A stretch of DNA of 64,000 bases, from the NCBI RefSeq assembly GCF_000143685.1, contig NC_014328.1, positions 744,001 to 808,000 of the forward strand, in the 5' to 3' direction. The notes under the pieces are model-generated. The model did not search any database. It had not been told where the DNA came from and worked only from the letters and a program-made list of their open reading frames with translations. Positions 1 through 8,758 of this stretch are shown in pieces. How positions within the stretch are numbered: the first letter of the stretch is position 1; each line of letters starts with the position of its first letter. Position numbers and translations under genes: made by a program. The stretch is from Clostridium ljungdahlii DSM 13528 (GTDB lineage: Bacteria; Bacillota; Clostridia; Clostridiales; Clostridiaceae).

Positions 1-37
1 TAATAATATATATAGACAAACTAAGGGGGGAGAACAA

Positions 38-400
38 ATGCCTTTATGGTTACAAGTACTATTACAGGTAGCATTTATTGCGATAATATTTTTATTTGTA
101 TATAATCAATTAAAAATACGTATTTTATACAAGTTTCATCCAAACAGATGGATAATTCTTTTATTGTCTATAGCAGCTTTTTTCTTGCCTACAATAATAG
201 CGGCCTATTTTAGATATAACTTAAATGGGAGTGTATGGCAATACATATCTTCTGCTGTATTTTTAGTTTTATTTTTATGGTTTGTGGATTTAAGAAGCGG
301 TGCCATATATGATGTAAAGGGTTCACAAAAAGAAAAGAACATAAAGATAAAGCCTAAAGCTAAGCCAAATAGAGCAAAACATAATAAAAACAAAAAGTAA
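38..400 (+). CDS. Small basic-tailed membrane protein of unknown function
   Basis: The protein has 120 residues and I do not recognise the family. Three hydrophobic stretches are visible (about residues 5-24, 38-58 and 68-85). They are followed by a cytoplasmic-looking C-terminus of about 30 residues that is very rich in Lys and Asn (KPKAKPNRAKHNKNKK at the end). A strong ribosome binding site (AGGGGGGAGAA, near 23-34) lies just before the ATG. The gene is followed directly by a strong intrinsic terminator, so it is the last gene of its transcript; what lies upstream is outside the window. The basic tail could bind RNA, membrane surface or a ribosome, but that is a guess. Confidence 0.6.
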   Translation: MPLWLQVLLQVAFIAIIFLFVYNQLKIRILYKFHPNRWIILLLSIAAFFLPTIIAAYFRYNLNGSVWQYISSAVFLVLFLWFVDLRSGAIYDVKGSQKEKNIKIKPKAKPNRAKHNKNKK

Positions 401-406
401 GTTTTT

Positions 407-455
407 TATACAAATTAAAAGTCTACTTATAGGTAGACTTTTAATTTGTATAAAA
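407..455 (+). terminator. Intrinsic terminator after the first gene
   Basis: A near-perfect 17-bp stem (ACAAATTAAAAGTCTAC pairing with GTAGACTTTTAATTTGT) with a short loop is followed by a mixed T/A run. A second small hairpin (CCACATG ... CATGTGG) follows at 461-480. Confidence 0.8.
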
Positions 456-1007
456 AAAATCCACATGGGGGAGCATGTGGATAAATAGGGGATATTTATT
501 AACCTTTTAATACATATTCATGATATCATATATTTTTACATAAATCAATATTTTTTATTTATAAATGCTATTTTTCGACACTAATTATGAAACAGTACAT
601 ATGAATTAAGGAACGTACATTTTACTTAAATATATTATCGGAAGTAGTAGGAATTGTAATAAAAACGTTGACAAAACACAAATAACTGATATATAATGAA
701 AACATGAGGTATACATATGCTAACATGTATATACAGGTTATTGCCTTATTAAAAAATATATAGTTTATATCTGTAATTTTTTTAGTAAATAAATTACAGC
801 TTATATTTACCAGATTATTATTTAGTTTTAAACTTCCATTTCTGAGACCCCCATCTCTAGATAATAAAGTGATTACTTGAGCTATCACTTGGGAAGAAGA
901 GGCAAATATGCATCTGGATCATAGAGTCTTAAGTGTACTTGAAATTAAATTTTATGTATGCTCAGGACTCTGTTTATTAATGACTTAATTTTTGAAAGTC
1001 TATAATA
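456..1007. other. Intergenic stretch with unassigned small hairpins
   Basis: No convincing gene is seen. It holds the hairpin at 461-480, then AT-rich DNA. From about 840 to 985 there are three local inverted repeats: GAGA/TCTC near 844-858, AAGTGAT/ATCACTT at 868-890, and AGAGTC/GGACTCT near 923-972. A short minus-strand open frame lies here but has no ribosome binding site or recognisable domain. No known riboswitch consensus was matched by eye. Confidence 0.35.
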
Positions 1008-1036
1008 TTGACAATGACGTTTTATAATTCTAATAT
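1008..1036 (+). promoter_or_regulatory. Sigma-A promoter of the GntR regulator
   Basis: TTGACA at 1008-1013, a 17-bp spacer and TAATAT at 1031-1036 sit about 60 bp before the start codon. Confidence 0.65.
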
Positions 1037-1097
1037 TATAATTATGTTAAAATTGTTTTATATGGATTAGATGAAATTTAATAAGGAGTAGTAAATA

Positions 1098-1796
1098 ATG
1101 AAAAACTCTATATATTGTAAAATAGCTGATGATATACGTGATAAAATTATTAGTGGCGAACTTAAAACAGGGGATGATTTGCCTTCTGAAACAGCTTTAT
1201 GCAGTGAATATAGTACAAGCAGGATGACGGTTAGAAAGGGACTTACTATTTTATCCAATGACGGATACATATATTCTATACCAGGAAAAGGATATTTTGT
1301 ACAAAAGCCTAATTACAACAAATATACTATTTTTTATAGTGAGAGAAACAATTTGATAAATGATGTGGATCGCATAAAACTTCTATCTGTAGATGTTGTT
1401 TTGCCTGATGATAAACTTGCAACTAATCTTCGTATAAGTAAAAATAGAAAGATAATAAGAATTAGAAGATTGTTTTATACACAAGGGGATCCTATGGCTT
1501 ATGATTTAAAATATCTAGTATACCAAAAGGGAGTTCCAATTATAGAAAATGAAATCGAAAATGCTACTTTCCCAGAAATGATGTCCAATAGGGCTTCTCT
1601 TTATAGTTTAAATAAGGAAATTGTAATGTATGCTAAAATGCCTGGAGAAGAGATTAAAGAACTTTTAAAAATGTATGATGAGGTTGCGCTATTTGTTGTA
1701 GAACAAAAATTAAATGATGTTAAAGACAAGCCAATTGGGTTTGGAATAACTTACTTTAGAGGAGATTATATTAAATTACACGGGGTTAGTCAATAA
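1098..1796 (+). CDS. GntR family regulator, HutC/UTRA subfamily
   Basis: This is a 232-residue transcription factor. Residues 5-70 form the winged helix-turn-helix typical of GntR proteins (DDLPSETALCSEYSTSRMTVRKG is spread over residues 28-50, followed by the wing motif PGKGYFV). Residues 90-230 fit the UTRA ligand-binding domain, including the strand IIRIRRLFYTQGDPMAYD. UTRA proteins usually bind sugars, amino acids or small metabolites and repress neighbouring genes. The nearest possible target is the xdhC gene downstream, but a terminator separates them, so the target and ligand are unknown. RBS AAGGAG (1083-1088) and a good promoter support the start. Confidence 0.85.
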   Translation: MKNSIYCKIADDIRDKIISGELKTGDDLPSETALCSEYSTSRMTVRKGLTILSNDGYIYSIPGKGYFVQKPNYNKYTIFYSERNNLINDVDRIKLLSVDVVLPDDKLATNLRISKNRKIIRIRRLFYTQGDPMAYDLKYLVYQKGVPIIENEIENATFPEMMSNRASLYSLNKEIVMYAKMPGEEIKELLKMYDEVALFVVEQKLNDVKDKPIGFGITYFRGDYIKLHGVSQ

Positions 1797-1843
1797 AAGT
1801 AGGTTTTAATTACTAAAAAGTTTTTAAAATGAAATAAATATTA

Positions 1844-1884
1844 AAAAAACAATCTATAAGTAACATATAGATTGTTTTTTCTCG
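1844..1884 (+). terminator. Intrinsic terminator after the GntR gene
   Basis: AAAAAACAATCTATA pairs with TATAGATTGTTTTTT around a 7-nt loop and ends in a T run. The stem is A/T symmetric, so it could act in both directions. Confidence 0.85.
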
Positions 1885-2057
1885 TATGGGCGATTTTTAC
1901 GTTGAAAGTTATAAAAATATGGAAGGTAAACTAACTTCAGAGCTATAGAGTCTAAAATGATTTAAGTTGAATAATTACAAATTTTGTTATAAAATTTAAG
2001 AGTAAACGTTTCAAAACGCTAATTTATCTTATATTTAAGGAATATGGAGGTATGTAA

Positions 2058-3167
2058 ATGGAAAAGATATACAAAGAAGTGGTAAAACTTTTACAGAAAG
2101 AAGAAAGTTTTGTAATAGCGACTATATTTGATAAAACTGGTTCGGCACCACGTACTGCTGGTGCTAAGATGGTAGTTAGAAATGACGGTTCAATTATTGG
2201 AACCATAGGTGGAGGACGTTTAGAAGCTGATGCTATAGGTCTTGCTAAAAAGTCACTGTCTTTAAAACAAACTGTAATGCAGTCTTTTGATTTAACTCAC
2301 AATGATGTAGCTTCTATGGATATGATTTGTGGCGGTAAAGGTGAGATTTTAATAGATTTTATAGATGCTCAGGATGAAAATAATCGAATAATTTATGAAA
2401 CAGTAGTAAAAATTCAGGAAAAGAGGGAAAAGGCATGGTTTATTACAGTACTAGATAATGTCTCTGGTACTTCTAATTTGAGATGCCAACAATGCATAGT
2501 AAAACCAGATAAAACTCTTATTGGTAAAGTTGATTGTGATCCAAATATATTAGAGAAACTGATAGCTGGACCAGCAAAAATATCAATACATGCTGAAGTA
2601 ATAGATAATCAGCGTTTTTTGGTAGAACCTTTACGTCCTGAAGGAACAGTTTATATTTTTGGGGCAGGGCATGTATCTCAAAGAATTGCACCTTTAAGTG
2701 AAACAGTTGGTTTTAGAACAGTAGTATTAGATGATCGTGAAGAGTATGCTAATCGCAGCAGATTTTCAGAACCTACAGAACTTATGGTCATTGATTCATT
2801 TAACAAATTACCAAATTTACATATTGATGAAGATAGTTATTTAGTGATTGTGACTAGGGGACATCTTTATGATAGAGTTGTTCTAGAGCAGGTACTTCGC
2901 AGTAATGCCAAATATATTGGCATGATAGGAAGTAAGAGTAAGAGAGATAAGATTTTTACTCAATTACTTAATCAGGGATATGCAAAAGAAGAAATTAGAA
3001 GTGTTTACTCACCAATAGGTACAAGTATAGGAGCAGAAACACCAGAAGAAATTGCAGTAAGTATTGTAGGAGAACTGATTAAAGTAAGATCAGAAGGTGA
3101 AAAGACAAATTCTAAGAAAAGTGGTAATACTTCTGATATATACTGTAATATAAATGATCCAGATTAA
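2058..3167 (+). CDS. xdhC: XdhC/CoxI family molybdenum-hydroxylase maturation protein
   Basis: The protein has 369 residues. The N-terminal XdhC/CoxI domain (about residues 10-80) carries KTGSAPRTAGAKM and the glycine-rich IGTIGGGRLE motif. The C-terminal half is a Rossmann domain beginning VYIFGAGHVSQ (about residue 197) and continuing to the IGMIGSKSKRDK motif. XdhC proteins bind molybdenum cofactor, promote its sulfuration and hand it to xanthine-dehydrogenase-type enzymes. No such hydroxylase subunits are present in the window, so its client is encoded elsewhere. It is a single-gene unit with its own terminator. Whether it serves a selenium-dependent hydroxylase, as some clostridial XdhC paralogues are thought to, cannot be told. 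Confidence 0.88.
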   Translation: MEKIYKEVVKLLQKEESFVIATIFDKTGSAPRTAGAKMVVRNDGSIIGTIGGGRLEADAIGLAKKSLSLKQTVMQSFDLTHNDVASMDMICGGKGEILIDFIDAQDENNRIIYETVVKIQEKREKAWFITVLDNVSGTSNLRCQQCIVKPDKTLIGKVDCDPNILEKLIAGPAKISIHAEVIDNQRFLVEPLRPEGTVYIFGAGHVSQRIAPLSETVGFRTVVLDDREEYANRSRFSEPTELMVIDSFNKLPNLHIDEDSYLVIVTRGHLYDRVVLEQVLRSNAKYIGMIGSKSKRDKIFTQLLNQGYAKEEIRSVYSPIGTSIGAETPEEIAVSIVGELIKVRSEGEKTNSKKSGNTSDIYCNINDPD

Positions 3168-3205
3168 AAATAGAATATTATAGTGATTCAAACAAAAAAT
3201 AAAAC

Positions 3206-3239
3206 TTCTAGTGTACTAAGTATACTGGAAGTTTTTTGT
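3206..3239 (+). terminator. Intrinsic terminator after xdhC
   Basis: AAACTTCTAGT ... ACTGGAAGTTTTTT forms a hairpin with a T-rich 3' side. Confidence 0.75.
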
Positions 3240-3288
3240 TATAAAAAGAATTGTAAAACAAAAGTATGTAAATAATACAGGTTTTGCC

Positions 3289-3317
3289 TTGACAATTTCG
3301 GTTTACAAATGTAGACT
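3289..3317 (+). promoter_or_regulatory. Promoter of the blaI/blaR1-like operon
   Basis: TTGACA at 3289-3294, a 17-bp spacer and TAGACT at 3312-3317. The -10 half overlaps the first BlaI-type operator, which fits repression by blocking polymerase. Confidence 0.65.
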
Positions 3318-3343
3318 GAAATTGTAGATCTACACTTGTAAAC
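3301..3343 (+). promoter_or_regulatory. Two BlaI/MecI-type operators
   Basis: The TACA-N2-TGTA core of Bla/Mec operators occurs twice: TACAAATGTA at 3304-3313 and TACACTTGTA at 3331-3340. The flanks extend symmetrically (GTTTACAAATGTAGAC, and its inverted relative ending TTGTAAAC). The second site lies about 20 bp before the blaI start codon. Confidence 0.75.
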
Positions 3344-3362
3344 TGAAAATGGAGGAGTAAGT

Positions 3363-3743
3363 ATGAAGGAAATGCCAAAGATCTCAGCAGCTGAGTGGGA
3401 AGTAATGAAGCTTCTCTGGAAACAAAATTCCTTAACATCTGAAAAAATAATTAATTCTTTAACAATTAAAATGAATTGGTCGGCACAAACAGTAAAAACA
3501 TTTATAACAAGGCTTTCAAAAAAAGAAGCAATAGGATTTAAAAAAGTAGGCAGAATATATAATTATTATCCATTAATATCTGAAGATGAATGTGTAAGGG
3601 CTGAAAATCAATCTTTTCTTGAAAAGGTATACGATGGGGCTGTAAGTATGCTATTTACCAAGTTTTTAGAGGAAGAATCTCTATCAGAAAAAGAGATTCA
3701 AGAGTTAGAACAGATTCTTAAAAATAAAAAACAAGGAAAGTAG
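3363..3743 (+). CDS. BlaI/MecI/CopY family repressor
   Basis: The repressor has 126 residues. The N-terminal winged helix (ISAAEWEVMKLLWKQ at residues 6-20, then TVKTFITRLSKKEAI) is typical of penicillinase repressors. The C-terminal third (LFTKFLEEESLSEKEIQELEQIL) is the dimerisation helix pair that BlaR1/MecR1 signalling cleaves. It is followed 40 bp later by a BlaR1-like sensor protease and preceded by two matching operators, so the pair is likely autoregulated. No beta-lactamase lies beside it, so the signal may be cell-wall damage rather than a drug as such. Confidence 0.9.
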   Translation: MKEMPKISAAEWEVMKLLWKQNSLTSEKIINSLTIKMNWSAQTVKTFITRLSKKEAIGFKKVGRIYNYYPLISEDECVRAENQSFLEKVYDGAVSMLFTKFLEEESLSEKEIQELEQILKNKKQGK

Positions 3744-3783
3744 GGTTTAAGTCTTTGAGACTAAAAATAGGGGGATACTAAAT

Positions 3784-5955
3784 ATGGATATTTTAATTAG
3801 AAGCTTTTTATGTTTTTTTCGTGATTCCATAACAGCAAGCATTGCAGGATTATTAATAATTTTAATTTTAAAGTTATTTGATAAACACATTTCAGTAAGA
3901 CTTCAACATGCTTTATGGATCATAGTTGTTATAAGATTAATAATACCAGTGGAGTTTCAAAGTAATTTAAGCTTACTTAATTTGTTACATGAAAATCATC
4001 AAAATAGTTCAAATATTGAAAATAAAAGTACAATAAAAAGTATGACTTACGCTGCATCTGATTTTTTAAGAGAAGGAAAAATCCAATATAGTTATACTTC
4101 TAAGAATCAAATATCCAAGGTAAACCAATCTCCATCAAAAATAGTTTATAGTAGAGAAAATATAATAAAAGAATATATAACTTCCCGTATTTTAGGTATA
4201 GCTTCTTTTATATGGATAGTAGGAGTTTTTAGTATAGCTGCATTTTTATCAGCAGTTAGACTGCAATTCAAAAGGAAAATTCTAAATTTAGAAGAAGTAA
4301 GAGATTTGGAAAGTATAAAATTACTGAATGAATGTAAAAACAAAGTAAATATAACTAGGGATATACCTGTTTATATTTGTGATAATTTTAAAAGTCCATG
4401 CACATTAGGAATAATAAAACCTAAAGTTTATATTCCTAAGTGTGTATGTACTAAAAATAATTTAAAACAATTATACTATATATTTTTACACGAATTAATT
4501 CACTATAAAAGAATGGATTTGGTCTATAATTTTCTTGCTGTTCTTGCCGTTATACTGCATTGGTTTAATCCTATTGTGTGGTTTTGTATGAAGAGAATGA
4601 AACTTCAAAGGGAATGTGCTTGTGATACTTATGTGCTTGAAATTATTGGGGAAGAGAAGGCTGAAGACTATGGAATGACGTTAATTAATTTTTCAAAATT
4701 AGTGTCAAGCAATAAAGTCCCACGATTAGCAGTTTTTTTTGAAACGAAAAATCAAATTAAAAGGAGAATAGAAATGATAAAAAATTTTAAGAAAGGTTCC
4801 TATAAAATGTCAGCAGCTGCAGTAATATGCTGTGTATTAGCTTCAGGGGCTATACTTACAACTGCTGTAAATGCTAAAAGTATGAAAGCATATAAAACTG
4901 CTGCAGTGGTTAGCAGCAATAACTCATCAGTAAAAAATCAAAATAGTAAATTCCTTATTGATGCACCAATTAAATATTATGATAACTTAAAAAGGGCAGA
5001 AGAAGTTACAGGTTTTAAAGTTAAAGTACCCGATTATATTCCAACAAAATACGTATTAGCAAGTATTCATGTTATAAAAGTTTCTGATACAGACAATTCT
5101 TTAGAAGTGTCTTTTTCAAAAAAGGATGGTGTTTTTAATTTTCAAGCTTCCAAAGTTGACATGGAACAATGTTTAAAACAGATTGCAGAAGATCAAAGCA
5201 AAGGAAAAGTTGAAGTTAATAAAGAAGCAATGAATTTGGAAGGAATAAATGGATATAATATTACAATAAAAAGGACATTGCCTATGGGTTATAATTATAA
5301 AATAATAGATAAATGTTTTATATGGCAAAATGAAGGCGTGTGGTATAGTATAGGATACAGCATAGAAACTCAACGTAAAGAAAATAAAAGCTCAACTATA
5401 GGTATTCCTATAGATGATGTAGGAAAAATTGCAACTTCTATAAAATATGATCAAGATGTTAAAAATGTAAGTTATTCCATACCGAAAGATGTTTCTACTG
5501 AAGTTGCAACTTTACCAATATATGATAAAGAGGATTTGAAAAAAGCTAAGGAGTTATTAGGATTTAATCCTAAATTTCCATTAAGTATTAATAAGAATAT
5601 AACTATAAAAGGTTCATTGGTGGGAATTTCAGGAGACTCTGATATAAAAAATAAAAAAATTGGCTATGAATTGGGTACATTTTATAATTTAAAAAATGGA
5701 TTGTTGGTATTTACACAGGGGAAAAGTTCAAAAGCATATGATGATATGAGTAAAAAAGCTAATACGATAAAAATTGATGGTAAAGAAGTTCTTAAATATG
5801 AGACTTATGAAAAATCAGTAGCAAATAAACAATTAAAGGAAGATATTTATGTTTGGAAAGAAAATGGATTTTATTGCGAAGTTTCAATAATGGCAAATAT
5901 AGCAAACCAGGATGAAATAGTTAAAGGATTTGTTGATTCAAAACCAATAGATTAG
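3784..5955 (+). CDS. BlaR1/MecR1-like M56 membrane metalloprotease with C-terminal DUF4367-like region
   Basis: The protein has 723 residues. Membrane segments are visible near residues 16-36, 42-58, 138-158, 245-270 and 340-360. The zinc protease motif HELIH lies at residues 236-240, facing the cytosol in this family, with the downstream RECACD segment that is usual for M56 enzymes. Unlike classical BlaR1, the extracellular C-terminus (about residues 365-723) is not a penicillin-binding sensor: no SxxK/KTG set is seen. It holds two repeats that resemble DUF4367, beginning RAEEVTGFKVKVPDYIPTKY and KAKELLGFNPKFPLSI. It probably senses an unknown envelope signal and inactivates the BlaI-type repressor encoded just upstream. 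Confidence 0.85.
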   Translation: MDILIRSFLCFFRDSITASIAGLLIILILKLFDKHISVRLQHALWIIVVIRLIIPVEFQSNLSLLNLLHENHQNSSNIENKSTIKSMTYAASDFLREGKIQYSYTSKNQISKVNQSPSKIVYSRENIIKEYITSRILGIASFIWIVGVFSIAAFLSAVRLQFKRKILNLEEVRDLESIKLLNECKNKVNITRDIPVYICDNFKSPCTLGIIKPKVYIPKCVCTKNNLKQLYYIFLHELIHYKRMDLVYNFLAVLAVILHWFNPIVWFCMKRMKLQRECACDTYVLEIIGEEKAEDYGMTLINFSKLVSSNKVPRLAVFFETKNQIKRRIEMIKNFKKGSYKMSAAAVICCVLASGAILTTAVNAKSMKAYKTAAVVSSNNSSVKNQNSKFLIDAPIKYYDNLKRAEEVTGFKVKVPDYIPTKYVLASIHVIKVSDTDNSLEVSFSKKDGVFNFQASKVDMEQCLKQIAEDQSKGKVEVNKEAMNLEGINGYNITIKRTLPMGYNYKIIDKCFIWQNEGVWYSIGYSIETQRKENKSSTIGIPIDDVGKIATSIKYDQDVKNVSYSIPKDVSTEVATLPIYDKEDLKKAKELLGFNPKFPLSINKNITIKGSLVGISGDSDIKNKKIGYELGTFYNLKNGLLVFTQGKSSKAYDDMSKKANTIKIDGKEVLKYETYEKSVANKQLKEDIYVWKENGFYCEVSIMANIANQDEIVKGFVDSKPID

Positions 5956-5965
5956 ATTTAATTAT

Positions 5966-6019
5966 GAGCATGCCAAGAATATCTTCAAAAAAGAATATTT
6001 TTGACATGCCTCTTTTTTT
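5966..6019. terminator. Bidirectional terminator between converging genes
   Basis: GAGCATGCCAAGAATAT pairs with the downstream AATATTTTTGACATGCCTC, with T-rich DNA after it and A-rich DNA within the loop. It separates the plus-strand blaR1-like gene from the minus-strand DUF4179 gene. Confidence 0.75.
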
Positions 6020-6040
6020 AGTTAGTGATAAACTAAAAAG

Positions 6041-7474
6041 TTATTTAATTGTTGATGGATTAAGGTCTATTTCAAAAGGACCAACCGAAGAAAAAGTATA
6101 TTGAAGGTGATTTAATTTTAAATTGTCTCCTATTCCATTTTGTAGTTTATAAAAGACCTTAATATTACCATTATTTTGGCTAGGGTTACATTCACCATCT
6201 CCATCAGTAACACTTTCAAATAAAATATTTGAAGTTTGTAATCTTGAATTGCTGTCATTTATATAATTGTAAATTAACTCTATACTGTCATTTGATAAGC
6301 GGTTTATACTAATAATTTTGAATTTAAATCCCTTATAGTTAACTATTTTGTTTAAAATGCTTTTGCCTGATTTGGGAATATCTAATTCTAAATTAAAATC
6401 AGAAGTTTCATTGTTAAAATTATTAAGATCATTATTAATAGCTTTGAAATTAATACTATCAGTATGATAAATTACATTTGGAACAGTTAACTTTAATTTT
6501 TTGCCAGTGAGTTTGCTTAAATCAAATAAAGATTCATTTCCTTGATCTAAATAATTAATATTGTTATGCCCATATACTGCATTATTATATTCATCAGAAA
6601 TTATAATATGGGAATTTTGTATAGAATTATTATTTATTAATTTTGTACTAATTGGTTCTTTGCAACCCCACTCTTTGCCTTCTTGGAATGTTCCATAATT
6701 AAGTGTATCTATTCTTTTCGATTTAAAATCTGGTAAGGTATCTGTAAAATAATAATCTACTTTTAAAATATTCCCCTGTCTTTTTAATGAAGTCACATTT
6801 AGTGTAGTTATTCCATTAGTTGCAGTATATAAAATTTTTGATTCAGCAGCTTCTTTAAAATTAGAATTTTTTAGTTTAAAAGTTGCTTTAGTAAATTTTT
6901 TATCATTATCTACAATACTTAAAGTATAGCTATTAGCTTTTTTTACTTTACCATTGTATTCTGCCCGGTATGAACCTATTTGATTATCTGGCATCAGAGC
7001 AAGATTGTCGCTGCTATGAAGTTCATAGGAATTACCATGATTGTCTGTAATAGTGTAATAAGATCGTTTAAGCTCTTCAGGTTCAATAGTTAAAGTAACT
7101 ATAATTTTATTATTGTCTATATACATATTAGCTAAAGTTATATTACCTTGTTTAATACTGTTTTTAAGAATTTTGGGCCTATCTGAAGAAACTTTTACTT
7201 CTCCAATACCAGATATGACAGTGAGTTTTTCTATCATATTAGCTAAAACATTCTTTTGGGATATGATTATAGGAATAGTTATCAGAAAGATGATTGCTGC
7301 TGCAATAAAATTTTTTTTACCTTTAGGTTTCTTAGGTTTTACTTTACTAATAATATCTTTACAGATTTTTTTCTTTTCAAATTCATTGAGGTCATCACTG
7401 CTAAATTCATTTTCATTTATATTAACATCATTTAAAAGTTTTAAAACATCATCTTCATTTAAATTTAAATTCAT
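6041..7474 (-). CDS. DUF4179 membrane protein, probable anti-sigma factor
   Basis: The protein has 477 residues. An acidic cytoplasmic N-terminus (about 50 residues) is followed by a single membrane segment (FIAAAIIFLITIPIIIS, about residues 56-72) and a long extracytoplasmic region. That region begins with DUF4179 (SGIGEVKVSSDRP, then NGNSYELHSSDN) and ends with a DUF5643-like domain. Its start overlaps the stop of the ECF sigma gene by 4 bp (ATGA), so the two are translationally coupled. In Firmicutes this gene pair usually is an ECF sigma factor with a membrane-bound partner that holds it inactive; that role is inferred here from context. Confidence 0.8.
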   Translation of the reverse strand: MNLNLNEDDVLKLLNDVNINENEFSSDDLNEFEKKKICKDIISKVKPKKPKGKKNFIAAAIIFLITIPIIISQKNVLANMIEKLTVISGIGEVKVSSDRPKILKNSIKQGNITLANMYIDNNKIIVTLTIEPEELKRSYYTITDNHGNSYELHSSDNLALMPDNQIGSYRAEYNGKVKKANSYTLSIVDNDKKFTKATFKLKNSNFKEAAESKILYTATNGITTLNVTSLKRQGNILKVDYYFTDTLPDFKSKRIDTLNYGTFQEGKEWGCKEPISTKLINNNSIQNSHIIISDEYNNAVYGHNNINYLDQGNESLFDLSKLTGKKLKLTVPNVIYHTDSINFKAINNDLNNFNNETSDFNLELDIPKSGKSILNKIVNYKGFKFKIISINRLSNDSIELIYNYINDSNSRLQTSNILFESVTDGDGECNPSQNNGNIKVFYKLQNGIGDNLKLNHLQYTFSSVGPFEIDLNPSTIK

Positions 7475-8034
7475 TTTGATACCTCCACTTCACCTGAAAT
7501 ATGTAATTTTCTTATAATCGAGTTTTTAGTGCGCCATAATCTATTGTAGATAGCCCCTTTTGATAAATTAAAATTTTTACACAAGGTTTCCATATCTTGA
7601 TCCAAAAGGTATTTTCGTATAAACAGTTCTCTGTCCAGCTTATGTTCATATTGCAAAAGCTTTATTAATTCTTCTTTCTTTTCCCTCAATATATATTCAT
7701 TTTCAATATCAGTATTAGAGATTAACATTTGTTCTTCTATCTGAAGGTTGTCCTGTTTAACTAAGCTTCTTTTATAATCTATAGCCTTATATTTACTTAC
7801 AGCTAAAAGCCAATTCTTAAATGAAGATTTTTCAGGATTATATAAGTGACTTTTATTCCATATTAAAAGATATACATCATTAATACATTCTTTTGCATTT
7901 TCATAATTATCGTTTCCAAGTACATTTAGTACAACTTTAAAAACTAAATTACAGTAAATATTAATTATATATTCTAAGGCTGCAGGATTTTTTCTTTTAA
8001 GTTCTAATAAAAAGTTTTTATCGTTAATTTTCAT
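7471..8034 (-). CDS. ECF-type RNA polymerase sigma factor
   Basis: The protein has 187 residues. Region 2 is clear (ECINDVYLLIWNKSHLYNP, then FKNWLLAVSKYKAIDYKR, about residues 45-90), as is region 4 with its helix-turn-helix (METLCKNFNLSKGAIYNRLWR, about residues 148-168). It is the first gene of a two-gene operon with the DUF4179 partner. RBS AAAGGAG precedes the ATG. An ECF-like promoter upstream suggests that it drives its own transcription. Confidence 0.88.
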   Translation of the reverse strand: MKINDKNFLLELKRKNPAALEYIINIYCNLVFKVVLNVLGNDNYENAKECINDVYLLIWNKSHLYNPEKSSFKNWLLAVSKYKAIDYKRSLVKQDNLQIEEQMLISNTDIENEYILREKKEELIKLLQYEHKLDRELFIRKYLLDQDMETLCKNFNLSKGAIYNRLWRTKNSIIRKLHISGEVEVSK

Positions 8035-8070
8035 TTTTAACTCCTTTCGTATTATCTTATCACTAATTAA

Positions 8071-8095
8071 TACGGATAATATAGTTAGTATTTCA
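8071..8095 (-). promoter_or_regulatory. Candidate autoregulatory ECF promoter
   Basis: Read on the minus strand: TGAAAT (8095-8090), 15 bp, CGTA (8074-8071). This resembles ECF sigma promoters of the TGAAAC-N16-CGTA type and sits about 40 bp before the sigma gene. Confidence 0.4.
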
Positions 8096-8123
8096 CAAAA
8101 TTTATTTTGGTATTTTAGCTAAA

Positions 8124-8516
8124 ATGAAAATTCCTATAATTGCTAAATTTGCAGCTGAAAGGGCTACGGATCAGGAGATTGAGAACATACGTAAGATTGA
8201 AAATAAGTTTGAAGAAGAAGCAAATGAGGGCATATACAATCCGGAAACAGATAAAAAATTACACGTTGAGATATCAAAAGCTTCTCATAATGATTTGTTT
8301 ATCAAATTTACCAATGATATAAACAATGTGATGAAAGAGCATAAAATGTGGATTTTCCTTCGTGACAGAACTGTTACTAGACTGGAATACAGGGATATCA
8401 ATGTAAGTGAACATATGGAGATTGTTAAATCCATTGAAAGTTGTGATGGTGAAGAGGCAATGAAAAAAATGCCTAAACACATGAATAGCCTGTACGACAG
8501 GTATTGGAAGGAATAA
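8124..8516 (+). pseudogene. Truncated FadR/GntR regulator: FCD domain without DNA-binding domain
   Basis: The 130-residue frame begins inside the FCD ligand-binding domain (IIAKFAAERATDQEIENI matches the first helices). It continues through the metal-ligand region (HVEISKASHNDLF) to the C-terminal histidine segment (EHMEIVKSIE). About 100 N-terminal residues including the winged helix are missing. A stop codon lies a few codons upstream in the same frame, and no ribosome binding site is seen. This is most simply a decayed 3' remnant of an FCD regulator. Confidence 0.75.
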
Positions 8517-8629
8517 GAGAGATTCTAAAATTTAGTTAAAATTTTTATGCTTTTTTCTTCTAATGATTAAGTGTTTAATCTTTCAATCATAGCATAGACT
8601 GACGAAAATATATTTTAAAATTGTTATCT

Positions 8630-8682
8630 AAAATAAGCTTTAAATACTTGTCTCTAAGTATCTAGAGCTTATTTTTATTTGA
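8630..8682 (+). terminator. Terminator-like hairpin
   Basis: AAAATAAGCT..ATACTT pairs with AAGTAT..AGCTTATTTTT around a 6-nt loop and ends in a T-rich run. A second hairpin, CATTGTATA/TATACAATG at 8704-8733, is oriented so that it could end the minus-strand glycosyltransferase transcript. Confidence 0.65.
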
Positions 8683-8758
8683 TGAGCAATATAAAAAATA
8701 AACCCATTGTATAAAAAATAAGTTGTATACAATGAGCAATGTTGAAGTAAATTATGAA

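Noticed and set aside
622..888. Minus-strand 88-codon open frame
   Set aside because: No ribosome binding site, no recognisable domain, AT-driven composition; treated as chance.
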